Shown here: piece by piece, positions 27,933 to 36,325 of the stretch | How the letters are laid out: every line of letters begins with the position of its first letter | Numbering within the stretch: position 1 is the first letter of the stretch | Source of the DNA: JAYVFR01 sp043772945 | GTDB lineage: Bacteria > Patescibacteriota > JACMRA01 | Direction: 5' to 3' | NCBI GenBank assembly: GCA_043772945.1 | Contig: JAYVFR010000023.1 | Location: 1-64,000, forward strand | DNA: 64,000 nt | Position numbers and translations under genes: made by a program | The notes under the pieces: generated by a model | Database searches by the model: none | What the model was told of the DNA's origin: nothing | The model's input: the letters and a program-made list of their open reading frames with translations, nothing else

Positions 27933-28091
27933 TTATTTAATTGATAAAAAGAAGATGAAAGCTGCTATTAACAGCAAAAATAAAGGTATAACAGGTAGAT
28001 TTAAGTTGAATAATATTGATACCAATAAAACAAAAATATCAATAACACAAACAAAAAACCAAACAGCTTTCCAATTTATTTTCGTTTTCAT
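27933..28091 (-). CDS. Small two-helix membrane protein (52 aa), hypothetical
   Basis: A reverse-strand frame from ATG 28091 to TAA 27933-27935. The start MKTKINWKAVWFF is basic and leads into two hydrophobic helices (about 9-27 and 32-49) separated by NLNLP. A terminator-like hairpin follows in the right orientation at 27863-27908, which supports a transcript. AT-rich reverse strands give hydrophobic translations by chance, so confidence is limited. The overlapping + strand frame (62 aa) is low-complexity and less convincing. Confidence 0.45.
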   Translation of the reverse strand: MKTKINWKAVWFFVCVIDIFVLLVSILFNLNLPVIPLFLLLIAAFIFFLSIK

Positions 28092-28261
28092 TAAGTCAAC
28101 CTATAAACTTCTCTACAAACAGGAAGTAAAAAATTATTTTTGACAAGGGTTGTAACTGTTTTTAAAAACTTTATTAAGAAAATACACAATAATCAATTAC
28201 GGAACAAAGACCATCGTAGAAACTGCCCTAATTGGATTTTAGTAATGCTAATTTATGTATT

Positions 28262-28543
28262 TTATTTACGGACGACTTTTGCGGCCTTACCACCATGAGC
28301 TTTAAAAAAAGTTGTTGGGGAGAACTCACCTAAACGATGACCTACCATATCTTCAGTTACTAAAACTTCAATGAATTTACGACCATTATGAACACCGAAT
28401 TTCAATCCGACGAATTCTGGTAAAATTGTGCTAGGGCGGCTCCAAGTTTGAATTACATCATTTTTGTCGCTTGCTTTCATGGCGGTAGCTTTAGCTTGTA
28501 ACTTAAGGTCAATATAAGGTCCTTTTTTGAGTGATCGAGACAT
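28262..28543 (-). CDS. rpsS: 30S ribosomal protein S19
   Basis: 93 aa, standard. It has the [12 protein letters not shown] start, the [14 protein letters not shown] core, [24 protein letters not shown] and the basic RR-like tail KVVRK. It is a head protein of the small subunit near the A-site. In most bacteria rpsS sits inside the S10 operon between rplB and rplV; here it is a single gene flanked by unrelated loci. Confidence 0.97.
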   Translation of the reverse strand: MSRSLKKGPYIDLKLQAKATAMKASDKNDVIQTWSRPSTILPEFVGLKFGVHNGRKFIEVLVTEDMVGHRLGEFSPTTFFKAHGGKAAKVVRK

Positions 28544-28733
28544 TAGGATTTTGTTTAAAAAATAATTTAATTATAGATGTATGATCTATACCTATTCTAA
28601 AATCAACTAGATTGTCAAATCAACTTGATAAAAACTGGATTAAAACTACTTACTCTTTGCTTATCTTCTGGTTACTTGTCAAGAAAGAAAGAAAGTGCTT
28701 GATTATGATAATATTAAAATATTAGAATTTATA

Positions 28734-29237
28734 ATGACTTTTTGGAATGAATTACAGCGATTTATTATTTTTGGCTTGATCGGCGCTTTGAACTCAGTTT
28801 TAGATGTCTTACTATGGAAATTTTTTGTTAATTATTTTAGTAAAAAACCAAAGATTTTATCCTTAGTAAAAAAAATTAGATTAAATGTCCACACCCTCGC
28901 TCATACTTTATCTTTTGGTATCACTGTAGTCTCTAGTTACTTTTTAAACAAAAATATAACTTGGAACGATTCCTCTAACAAAGGTGATTACTTTCAAGGA
29001 GTGAGGTTTTTTGCTGTTGCTATTTTTAGTTGGATCGTAACAACATTCATTTTAAATTATTTAATTAATAACAAAAAAGTAATTAAAATTGTTGATACAA
29101 TAGCCCTTTTTGAGCAGACATTTACTAGAAAAGAAAGTTTAATCAAAAAACATTATCCAACTCTTGCTAAAATAATAACAATAGTTATAAGTATGGTCAC
29201 TAATTTCATCGGTTATAAAATTCTTGTATTTAAATAA
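28734..29237 (+). CDS. GtrA-family membrane protein
   Basis: 167 aa from ATG 28734; an upstream non-ATG extension to 28695 is less likely. Four hydrophobic helices. The first has the RFIIFGLIGALNSVLDVLLW pattern and the second-third region the VVSSYFLNKNITW motif (the N-x-x-x-x-F/W pattern) of GtrA/DPMS-related proteins. Family members assist or flip polyprenyl-phosphate-linked sugars for cell-envelope glycosylation. The next gene is a DPM1-like glycosyltransferase 40 nt away, a functionally matching partner. Confidence 0.82.
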   Translation: MTFWNELQRFIIFGLIGALNSVLDVLLWKFFVNYFSKKPKILSLVKKIRLNVHTLAHTLSFGITVVSSYFLNKNITWNDSSNKGDYFQGVRFFAVAIFSWIVTTFILNYLINNKKVIKIVDTIALFEQTFTRKESLIKKHYPTLAKIITIVISMVTNFIGYKILVFK

Positions 29238-29277
29238 ACCACAATAAATAAACCACAATAAAAAAATATATAAATTT

Positions 29278-30015
29278 ATGAACAATTACAAATATACTCT
29301 TGGAATAGTAGTCCCAACATATAAAGAAAAAGATAATATTGAAACACTTTTACTACGAGTTAAAACTGAAGTAGAAAAGTATCATATCAATACTACTTTA
29401 TTAGTCATGGATGACTCAAGTCCAGATGGAACAGCCGACATAGTGAAATCTTTAATTCCAAAATTAAATAGCGAATATTTGAAAATACAAATTAATGTTC
29501 GTCCAGGCAAAATGGGCCTCGGTAGTGCGTACACTCAGGGCTTTACTGCGCTTAAGGATGATTGTGAATACTTACTTGAAATGGATGCTGATTTATCACA
29601 TCAACCCGAATATGTACATGAATTTATTAGTTTAATGCTGGCGGGTAACGACTTAGTTATAGGGTCTAGATACATTGAAGGGGGTGACGTAGAAAATTGG
29701 GGTTGGCATCGAAAGGCAATTAGTTCTGGTGCTAGTGTCTATTGCCAGACTATATTAGGGATTCCTATTCATGATTGGACAGGAGGGTATAATATGTACA
29801 AATCAACTGTTTTTGATATTGTTAAATTAGACAAAATTTTTGCGGAAGGCTATTTGTTCCAAGTAGAGATGAAGTATAAGACAGTAAAAGCTAATTTTAA
29901 ATGGGCTGAGTCAGCTATAATTTTTCCTGATCGTTCGGCTGGACACTCTAAGTTTAGCAAAAAAATTCTTTTAGAAGCTCTATTAGGTGTTTGGAAGCTA
30001 AGGTTTAGTAAATAA
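29278..30015 (+). CDS. Polyprenol-phosphate mannosyltransferase-like GT2 enzyme (DPM1-like)
   Basis: 245 aa, soluble, no membrane anchor. GT2 fold: IVVPTYKEKDNIETLL, the nucleotide site LVMDDSSPDGTAD (residues 41-53), EMDADLSHQPEY with the D-x-D, and the acceptor segment DWTGGYNMYKS plus the PDRSAGHSKFS loop. This matches dolichyl/polyprenyl-phosphate mannose or glucose synthases, which charge the lipid carrier with a sugar from a nucleotide donor. With the preceding GtrA protein and the DUF2079 and PMT-like proteins it outlines a route to glycosylated surface molecules. Confidence 0.9.
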   Translation: MNNYKYTLGIVVPTYKEKDNIETLLLRVKTEVEKYHINTTLLVMDDSSPDGTADIVKSLIPKLNSEYLKIQINVRPGKMGLGSAYTQGFTALKDDCEYLLEMDADLSHQPEYVHEFISLMLAGNDLVIGSRYIEGGDVENWGWHRKAISSGASVYCQTILGIPIHDWTGGYNMYKSTVFDIVKLDKIFAEGYLFQVEMKYKTVKANFKWAESAIIFPDRSAGHSKFSKKILLEALLGVWKLRFSK

Positions 30016-30054
30016 AAGGTAAATTTCGAATTCTTTTAACTTTTATTAATAACT

Positions 30055-30459
30055 CTAGGATTTTACCAGTTTTATTTTAGGTTTACCAATTTTAACGTCA
30101 TGTAAATATGTTAATTGTACTGGATTTAATACCCATTCAAATGAATTATTATGAGACATTAGGAATTTGTTTTGGTGATCAAACATCTGCCAAGTTTTAA
30201 GCCAAATATAAATAACTCGTGAATCACTAAAACTAGCTTTGTCATTTATCAGATAGTAAATTTCAGACATTAAATATTGAGTTTCTAGCCATGTCCAAAT
30301 TTTTTCAAATTTCTGGCTTAAATCTAGGACTTTTAAATTTTCTCGTTTTAAGCTATAGACCAATTGTTTTGACTCATTATCCATTTTGTGATTTGTTAAT
30401 TGGTATATTTCTAAATCCCAATCTAAAAAAATCAGAATCTTAGTTGTTTCTTTTTTCAT
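30055..30459 (-). CDS. Hypothetical protein with leaderless-type promoter
   Basis: 134 aa from ATG 30459 (MKKETTKILIFLDWDLE). The frame extends upstream to a TTG at 30495, but that TTG is the start of a perfect TTGACA -35 box (30490-30495), and a CATTAT -10 lies 18 bp on, putting the transcription start at or next to ATG 30459. The protein is tryptophan-rich (IWTWLETQ, IYIWLKTWQMF) and ends with basic KPKIKLVKS. No known domain, no membrane helix. Divergent from the MazG gene. Confidence 0.55.
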   Translation of the reverse strand: MKKETTKILIFLDWDLEIYQLTNHKMDNESKQLVYSLKRENLKVLDLSQKFEKIWTWLETQYLMSEIYYLINDKASFSDSRVIYIWLKTWQMFDHQNKFLMSHNNSFEWVLNPVQLTYLHDVKIGKPKIKLVKS

Positions 30460-30515
30460 AAAAAAATAATGAAGCACTCTATTAAAAAATGTCAAAATAA
30501 AACTTTTATATAAAT

Positions 30516-30851
30516 ATGACTCAAATAACTACACTTTCAGAATACAATCAATTTATTAAAGATATTTCAAAAGATTATATTATTAGTGATCCGGATCACA
30601 CACTTGAGCTTGTGGCTTTTGGGCTACTTGAAGAGGCTGGGGAAGTTGCTGGCAAACTTAAACGTAAGTATAGAGAAGGCAATTTTGATAGATTGGAAAC
30701 AATTAAAGAACTTGGGGATGTTTTAGGTTATTTAACTTGCATTGCCCATGAACTTGATTCGAGCTTAGAAGAGGTAGTTAACCTTAATTATAAAAAATTA
30801 GTCCAAAGAAAGCAAGGTAATACTTTGGTTGGTAGTGGTGACAACAGATAG
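30516..30851 (+). CDS. MazG-like nucleotide pyrophosphohydrolase
   Basis: 111 aa. The four-helix MazG signature is complete: LLEEAGEVAGKL (E-E-x-x-E) at about residues 34-45 and ELGDVLGYLTCIA (E-x-x-D) at about 68-80, followed by a LNYKKLVQRK helix. It hydrolyses a nucleoside triphosphate to the monophosphate and pyrophosphate with Mg2+, in housecleaning of aberrant dNTPs or in alarmone control. It is divergent from the unknown gene at 30459. Confidence 0.9.
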   Translation: MTQITTLSEYNQFIKDISKDYIISDPDHTLELVAFGLLEEAGEVAGKLKRKYREGNFDRLETIKELGDVLGYLTCIAHELDSSLEEVVNLNYKKLVQRKQGNTLVGSGDNR

Positions 30852-30915
30852 AAATAACAAATTCTTGGTTTTTAGACTTGCCTTTTTTCAAAAAACTTAT
30901 ATAACTAGTTGAGTT

Positions 30916-31629
30916 ATGCAAAAAGTCGATTTAGCACATAGTTTAAAGTTATTTGAATTGATTGGTTTGGAAAGCCAGACTGATGAAACGTTGCGTTCTC
31001 AGTATCGTCATTTAGCCAAAAAATATCATCCTGACACAGGAGGATCTGCCGAGGAGTTTATTTACCTAAGGCAATGCTATATATTTCTAAAAAATAAGTT
31101 GCAAGATCCCGCTTATAAAACTAAAAATAAGTATAATTTCCAAACTGGGAATAATCCAGTATCTTTTAGTGATAAGTATAGTGAGAGTGATTTTTTAAGA
31201 GATAAATTAAAGCGTAGTGAAAATGAAATTCAGGATTTTAATATTAAGCTCGAACGTTTTGAGCAGGGCTTTGTTAATCTGATGGCAGAAAAAACTCACT
31301 ACGAAGAAATTATGAACCAGCAAATTCAAATTATTAATCAAGCTAAAAGACACAGCCTAGGTCTTGTCGAGGCATACGAAGTTAAGAAATCCAAAAATAC
31401 TAGATATTATAAAGAGAAGTTTGCGAAATTATCAAACCAACACAAACCAGTAAACACTAAAAATAAAAAAGATATTTCAGAGTATAACGATGATTATATA
31501 GATGATCACAACAATTTGGTTGATGAATATAGAGAAAGTACTCAAGGAATTGAAAATGAATTTCATGAATCGGTTGTGAAAGCTTACCAGATGAGTTTTA
31601 ATGAGATTATGCGTTTAGTAGAATTTTAA
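30916..31629 (+). CDS. J-domain protein with coiled-coil C-terminus
   Basis: 237 aa. The J domain (about residues 9-70) has the catalytic HPD at 38-40 in KKYHPDTGG, preceded by a basic helix QYRHLAKK. The remainder (about 95-237) is charged, helical and probably coiled coil, with no Gly/Phe region or zinc finger, so it is a type III-like DnaJ protein that recruits Hsp70 to a specific target. Its stop overlaps the stop of prmC convergently by 4 nt. Confidence 0.85.
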   Translation: MQKVDLAHSLKLFELIGLESQTDETLRSQYRHLAKKYHPDTGGSAEEFIYLRQCYIFLKNKLQDPAYKTKNKYNFQTGNNPVSFSDKYSESDFLRDKLKRSENEIQDFNIKLERFEQGFVNLMAEKTHYEEIMNQQIQIINQAKRHSLGLVEAYEVKKSKNTRYYKEKFAKLSNQHKPVNTKNKKDISEYNDDYIDDHNNLVDEYRESTQGIENEFHESVVKAYQMSFNEIMRLVEF

Positions 31630-32453
31630 ATTATTCCAATTAAGACTCGCTCTAATTTGTTTTGATCTAACCAAACTTGCCAATTGTAATTTGGTAAAGC
31701 CTCTTTAACTACTTTTTTAGCTGTTTTAATATTTCTAGGATCAAGCTCTAAATAAATTTCCTTAATTTGGTGTTTTTTGTTCCAATTATAAATTTGTTTT
31801 ATTACTTTCTTAAATAAATCTAAACCATCAAAACCTGAATAAAGAGCTGTATCTGGTTCATATTCAATTTTGTTTTTAGTGGCATTTTTTTTATCTGATT
31901 CTGGGACGTAGGGTAAGTTGGCTGTTAAAATATCAATTTTTAGGTTTTTGGGATAATTTTGTAACAAGTCAGATTGTAAAATAACACAATTTTTTTTGAG
32001 TGATTCTAGCGACTTGAAATTAAGATCAAGGTTTTTTTTGGCAATTTCTAGGGCATTTAAATCTATATCACTAATATAAACTTGTGCAAAAAATTCTTTT
32101 AAGGAAATTCCAATTACTCCGCTCCCTGTAGCTATATCAACAAGGGTTTGAGTTTTATAATATTCTATGTTTGTTTGAAATTTATAAATAAGTCTTTTAA
32201 CCCAGTATTCAGTTTCTTCTCTAGGAATTAAAACTGATTTGTTAATTAAAAACTTTTTATCTAAGAAGATTATCTCACCAAAAATATAGTCCAGCGGAAA
32301 CCCTTCTCTATAATTACAAATTGCTCCGTTAATTTGATTGATAATTTCTGTAGAAAGAGCTGGAAAGAAATGCTTATTACTAATAATTTCTAATTCGTTT
32401 AAACTTGTGTAGTGTGAAATGATTTTAATCTCATTTATATCTTGTGGTGTCAT
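31626..32453 (-). CDS. prmC: Release factor glutamine N5-methyltransferase PrmC (HemK)
   Basis: 275 aa, standard length. An N-terminal helical domain precedes the methyltransferase: DYIFGEIIFLDKKFLINKSVLIPREETEYWV holds the conserved PR-x-E-T-E, motif I is VDIATGSGVIGISL, and the catalytic motif is ANLPYVP in place of the usual NPPY. The N-L-P-Y variant keeps the asparagine and tyrosine. It methylates the GGQ glutamine of release factors RF1/RF2. The first base of prmC overlaps the last of the four-module pilin gene. Confidence 0.92.
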   Translation of the reverse strand: MTPQDINEIKIISHYTSLNELEIISNKHFFPALSTEIINQINGAICNYREGFPLDYIFGEIIFLDKKFLINKSVLIPREETEYWVKRLIYKFQTNIEYYKTQTLVDIATGSGVIGISLKEFFAQVYISDIDLNALEIAKKNLDLNFKSLESLKKNCVILQSDLLQNYPKNLKIDILTANLPYVPESDKKNATKNKIEYEPDTALYSGFDGLDLFKKVIKQIYNWNKKHQIKEIYLELDPRNIKTAKKVVKEALPNYNWQVWLDQNKLERVLIGII

Positions 32454-33736
32454 TATCTGCCTCCGCCTAAATCAATATTGAAAGCAAAGTAGGTGACAAG
32501 TGAGGTAATGGTTGTTGCAAGTAATAATACAATTAAACCAATTATGGCATTTTTGATTGCATTTTGAGCTTTTTCAATTTGCTTGGTATCACCATTGGAA
32601 GTAATCCAAAACCACCCCCCGAGAACTAAAAAGAAAAGGGCTACCGCACTAGAAATTGGGATAGCAATTCCTCCCACTACTGCTTTAACAAGGTTTAAAA
32701 AAGAAGATAGTCTTAAATCTTTAAAAACACCATCCTGAAGAGTTAAAAGAGTGGTGGACTCCTTAGTCGCTGCATCTCTAATTACAAAAACACTATCAAT
32801 AGCTGTCAATATTACTTTAGTAGTTAAAACTACTATTAAACCTATTACACCATTTCTAATACCTTTGAGACCGTCTTCTTTGACCCAGTCCGCTCCTGCA
32901 AAAAAATATTTATAACCACTATAAATTACAACTATTATGGCTAACACTGAGGAGAGAGTTATTAAAATGTTACTAGCGTTAGTTAAAAGCGGAATAAAAA
33001 TCTGTTGTCCCAGAACGTTTAGTCCACCATTAGCTCCATCGGCTTTAATTTGCCCAAGTGTATTACTCTTGGCTATTGTTTCGCCAGTAGTTTTGGCTAA
33101 GTCAAATACAGAGCTAGCTAAAAATATTACAACAAGTCCAATACCTGAATTACGAATACCTTTAATACCAGTTTCTTTTTCCCAATCAAGAGAGCTAAAA
33201 AAGAATTTGTAGCCACTCCACATCATAGCAACAACTGCAATAACTATTGAAATAGTAACCAGAAAGTTTTTTATTATTTCTAAAAATTTAATTAAACCTT
33301 CTGCATTTAGCTTTCCACCTTCTCCAATTAAGGGAGGGGCTCCGTTCCCTCCTCGAAAAATTAAACTAACAGCAAAATTACCCAATGTGACCACTACTAA
33401 TCCGATGACTGCAGAAGTAATAGCTTTACGTCCATCACTTTTGCCATCTACGCTACCGATTAGATATTGATACCCTCCCCAAGTAATTACGATAACAGCA
33501 AGAGGTAGGGCTGCTATTTGAAAAAAGCTTAGAAGGTTTTCAGTTAGTGAGGTTCCTCCACAATTTAAGGCACTAGGGAATAAGCATTTAATTGCTAATA
33601 CATTTAGCGTTTCTAAAGTTTGCTCGGCGGTATATGTTACTGGATTAAATAAAGATAAACTGACTGAGAGAGTAATGATTAAACCAAAAACTACAGCTAT
33701 GGTTTTTTGTAAAAAGGTATTTATTGCTTGAGTCAT
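32453..33736 (-). CDS. VirB2/TrbC pilin-like protein with four tandem two-helix modules
   Basis: 427 aa. A signal-like helix (about 12-30) is followed by four related modules at about 66-127, 148-211, 248-312 and 345-412. Each has a hydrophobic helix ending in G-[YW]-x-[FY], a short polar turn containing D (for example SSLDWEKETG, AGADWVKEDG, SNGDTKQIEK), then a basic K-x-I-x-N segment and a second hydrophobic helix starting IGLIVV. This is the helix-loop-helix plan of VirB2/TrbC pilins of type IV secretion, normally present once per protein. Partner of the single-module protein 30 nt upstream. Confidence 0.75.
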   Translation of the reverse strand: MTQAINTFLQKTIAVVFGLIITLSVSLSLFNPVTYTAEQTLETLNVLAIKCLFPSALNCGGTSLTENLLSFFQIAALPLAVIVITWGGYQYLIGSVDGKSDGRKAITSAVIGLVVVTLGNFAVSLIFRGGNGAPPLIGEGGKLNAEGLIKFLEIIKNFLVTISIVIAVVAMMWSGYKFFFSSLDWEKETGIKGIRNSGIGLVVIFLASSVFDLAKTTGETIAKSNTLGQIKADGANGGLNVLGQQIFIPLLTNASNILITLSSVLAIIVVIYSGYKYFFAGADWVKEDGLKGIRNGVIGLIVVLTTKVILTAIDSVFVIRDAATKESTTLLTLQDGVFKDLRLSSFLNLVKAVVGGIAIPISSAVALFFLVLGGWFWITSNGDTKQIEKAQNAIKNAIIGLIVLLLATTITSLVTYFAFNIDLGGGR

Positions 33737-33766
33737 TATGATTGTGTATATTGTGTTTTTGATTGA

Positions 33767-34267
33767 TTATCTAAAAAATTTACCGAGACCTAGAGTTAAA
33801 TTAGTTCCTCCAATTATACTCAAAATTGTATTGATAATAATAAAAGTACTGAAAACAATTAAAAGGGCATAAACTGCATCTGATAGATTTTTTTTGGCTT
33901 GACTGGCTTGGTTTCCATCAATACCGTCCCAGATCCACATCATTCCACTAAAAATTACAGTGAAAGAAACTAGATACCAGATTAATGAAGCTATAAATCC
34001 CCATAATCTTAGTAAAACTGTACCTAAGTCTTGTAAATCTAAAGCTTTTTCGGAGCATTCTTTGGGTATTATTGGTACAAATTTGGCAAATTGAAATATG
34101 TCAGTGAGGGTAATAGTGTCAGTTGGTGGGCAAGCTGCTGCGTATGTATTAAGGCTGGTTAAACTAATCATTAAAACAAACGCTATCATTAAATGAATAA
34201 TAGGTTTTTTAATTTGTACAATTAGTTGAGTTAATTGATTAATTGCTTTGGGCAATACAGGAAACAT
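33767..34267 (-). CDS. VirB2/TrbC pilin-like protein, single module
   Basis: 166 aa from ATG 34267 (MFPVLPKAIN). The longer frame begins with a TTG at 34303 that belongs to a -35 box, so it is rejected. A signal peptide ends near TYAAACPPTD (about residue 45), and a two-helix module follows (about 85-160): LWGFIASLIWYLVSFTVIFSGMMW, a turn with DGIDGNQASQAKKN, then AVYALLIVFSTFIIIN. This matches one unit of the adjacent four-module protein. Likely a pilin or membrane ring component of the type IV secretion-like apparatus. Confidence 0.7.
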   Translation of the reverse strand: MFPVLPKAINQLTQLIVQIKKPIIHLMIAFVLMISLTSLNTYAAACPPTDTITLTDIFQFAKFVPIIPKECSEKALDLQDLGTVLLRLWGFIASLIWYLVSFTVIFSGMMWIWDGIDGNQASQAKKNLSDAVYALLIVFSTFIIINTILSIIGGTNLTLGLGKFFR

Positions 34268-34274
34268 ACATTTG

Positions 34275-34303
34275 ATTTTAACTAGATTTTTTAAAATGGT
34301 CAA
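34275..34303 (-). promoter_or_regulatory. Promoter of the pilin-like operon, leaderless type
   Basis: Reverse strand: -35 TTGACC at 34298-34303, 17-bp spacer, -10 TAAAAT at 34275-34280. The ATG at 34267 begins 7 nt after the -10 box, at the expected transcription start. Confidence 0.75.
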
Positions 34304-34304
34304 T

Positions 34305-34334
34305 TTGACAAAAGGCGTCTTTGTAAGCTTATGA
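34305..34334 (+). promoter_or_regulatory. Promoter of infB
   Basis: TTGACA at 34305-34310, 18-bp spacer, TTATGA at 34329-34334. The -10 overlaps the first possible ATG of infB (34331), so the second ATG at 34343 is the likelier start, again giving almost no leader. Confidence 0.5.
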
Positions 34335-34342
34335 GAAGTAAT

Positions 34343-36325
34343 ATGAATATATCAACTTTAGCTAAAATTTTAGGCGTTGGAGTCAGTGAACTACGGGAAA
34401 CTGGCGCTAAAAATAGCATCTATGGTTTCAATGGTCGCAATACTCGTATTCCATATAATTCAGCTGTTCAAATCACTAAATTATTACGTCCTGATAGACT
34501 ATCTAAGCTAAAGAATGATGATAAAATTTATTTGCCAGCCAGCCTTACTGTGGCAGAGTTTGCTGAAACAATAGGTAAGCCAGCAGGTATAGTACTAAAA
34601 TCTTTAATTATGAACGGGATTATCGTTACAATGAATGAGTTAGTTGACTATGATACTGCGGTGCTAATAGCTGAAGAGCTTGGAGTCGAAACTCATCCAG
34701 AAAGTGAAGATTTAATTAGTGGTAACATTGAAAATTCAAATGATGATTTAATTAAAATAATAGATTATGGTGATAGTAGGACAGCGGAGTATATATCACG
34801 CCCTCCAGTTATCACAGTTATGGGTCATGTGGATCATGGGAAAACAACGCTTTTAGATACTATTAGAAATACTAATGTCGTCTCAGGAGAGGCGGGCGCT
34901 ATTACTCAACATATTGCTACTTATCAAATATCTTATAAACCTGTAACTGAGGGAGCTAAAAATCTAAATTTAGTTAAATCGAGTGATGGGGGCTATTTAG
35001 TAACTTTTGTTGATACTCCTGGACATGAAGCCTTTACTGCAATGAGAGCTCGTGGCACACAATTAGCCGATTATATAATTTTAATGGTTTCGGCAGTGGA
35101 AGGTCCTAAACCTCAAACAGTTGAAGTTATTGAGCGTGCTAAATTATCTAAAACTCCAGTTATTGTAGCTCTTAATAAAATTGATTTACCAGATGTAGAT
35201 TTAGAGAGGGTTAAGGGTGAAATAGCAAAATACGGACTCGTTCCTGACGAGTGGGGTGGTGATACACCTTTTATACCAATCTCAGCAAAAACTGGCTTAG
35301 GTATTGATAAGCTTCTTGAAACTATTCTAGTACATTCAGAAATGCTAGAATTAAAAGGTCAAATTAACTGTCCAGGTCAGGCTGTAGTTATTGAAAGTCA
35401 TTTAGATAATCAACTTGGAATTGTAGGAACAGCACTCGTTGTGAAAGGAGAGATAGCTACGGGCGATACCGTAAGGATCGGAACTGAAGTAACAAGGCTG
35501 CGTAGACTTGAGACAACGGACTCTAAAGCTATTACAAAAGCTGGTTTGAGTGAGCCAGTAATAATACTTGGGTTGTCTAGTATAGCAAATATTGGAGAAA
35601 ATTTAATTGTTTACCCAACCGTTAAAAAAGCTCAAAATGATGCAAGTTTGGAAATTATTAAAAGATCCCAGAGCAAACGTATTACAAATACTAAATCGAC
35701 CGCTACTCAATCAGGTGAAGTTGTAATTAATTTAGTTCTCAAGGCAGATGTAAACGGATCGCTTGAAGCTTTGAAAGAAAGTATTTTAAAAATTCCACAA
35801 GATAAAGTAAAGATTGTAATCAAATTTGAAGCAGTAGGTGCTATCAATGAAGGAGATATCGATTTTGCGGAAACTAGTAATTCTACAATTTTAGCCTTTC
35901 ATACGTCAGTTAGCTCTAAACTAGAGCAGCTAATTCAAATTCGTAAACTAACTTTAATTAAATCTGATATTATTTATGAAATTCTAGAATGGGTAGAGGA
36001 GCAAATCTTAGCTAATACTAAACACGAAACCAAAGAAATAATCTTAGGCGAGGCTAAAGTTTTAGCTATTTTCAAGTCAGAAAAAAACAATCAATTTGTC
36101 TTTGGAGGTGAGGTTATTAGTGGTAAAATTACTGATAGTAAAGAAGTAAAAATTATTAGAGGGCAACAAATAATTGGTAAATATGAAATTGTTGAATTAC
36201 AAAGAAATAAAGTTAAAGCCACCGAGATAAATATAAGTCAGCAGTTTGGTATCTCAATTAAAGGTAAGCAGAAAATTCAAGTAGGAGATATAATGCAATC
36301 AATTGATGAAATTCTGGTTAAATAA
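34343..36325 (+). CDS. infB: Translation initiation factor IF-2
   Basis: 660 aa from ATG 34343 (664 from 34331). A short N-terminus with two IF2N-like helical pieces precedes the GTPase: G1 VMGHVDHGKTTLLD near residue 165, switch AITQHIATYQ, G3 FVDTPGHEAFTAMRARG, G4 ALNKIDLPD, G5 ISAKTG. Domains II to IV follow, with VVLKADVNGSLEALKESI in domain III and the EIV-x-L-x-R-x-KV pattern in C2. The long Pro/Ala/Glu-rich N-terminal part of many IF-2 proteins is absent. It delivers initiator tRNA to the 30S subunit. The stop overlaps the next gene by 20 nt. Confidence 0.96.
   Translation: MNISTLAKILGVGVSELRETGAKNSIYGFNGRNTRIPYNSAVQITKLLRPDRLSKLKNDDKIYLPASLTVAEFAETIGKPAGIVLKSLIMNGIIVTMNELVDYDTAVLIAEELGVETHPESEDLISGNIENSNDDLIKIIDYGDSRTAEYISRPPVITVMGHVDHGKTTLLDTIRNTNVVSGEAGAITQHIATYQISYKPVTEGAKNLNLVKSSDGGYLVTFVDTPGHEAFTAMRARGTQLADYIILMVSAVEGPKPQTVEVIERAKLSKTPVIVALNKIDLPDVDLERVKGEIAKYGLVPDEWGGDTPFIPISAKTGLGIDKLLETILVHSEMLELKGQINCPGQAVVIESHLDNQLGIVGTALVVKGEIATGDTVRIGTEVTRLRRLETTDSKAITKAGLSEPVIILGLSSIANIGENLIVYPTVKKAQNDASLEIIKRSQSKRITNTKSTATQSGEVVINLVLKADVNGSLEALKESILKIPQDKVKIVIKFEAVGAINEGDIDFAETSNSTILAFHTSVSSKLEQLIQIRKLTLIKSDIIYEILEWVEEQILANTKHETKEIILGEAKVLAIFKSEKNNQFVFGGEVISGKITDSKEVKIIRGQQIIGKYEIVELQRNKVKATEINISQQFGISIKGKQKIQVGDIMQSIDEILVK

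Noticed and set aside
27955..28143. 62-aa + strand ORF
   Set aside because: Low-complexity K/N/T/Q translation; the opposite strand carries a better small membrane-protein frame with a terminator.
34268..34303. Extended start (TTG 34303) for the single-module pilin gene
   Set aside because: The TTG is the first half of a TTGACC -35 box with a -10 exactly 17 bp downstream; ATG 34267 is the likely start.
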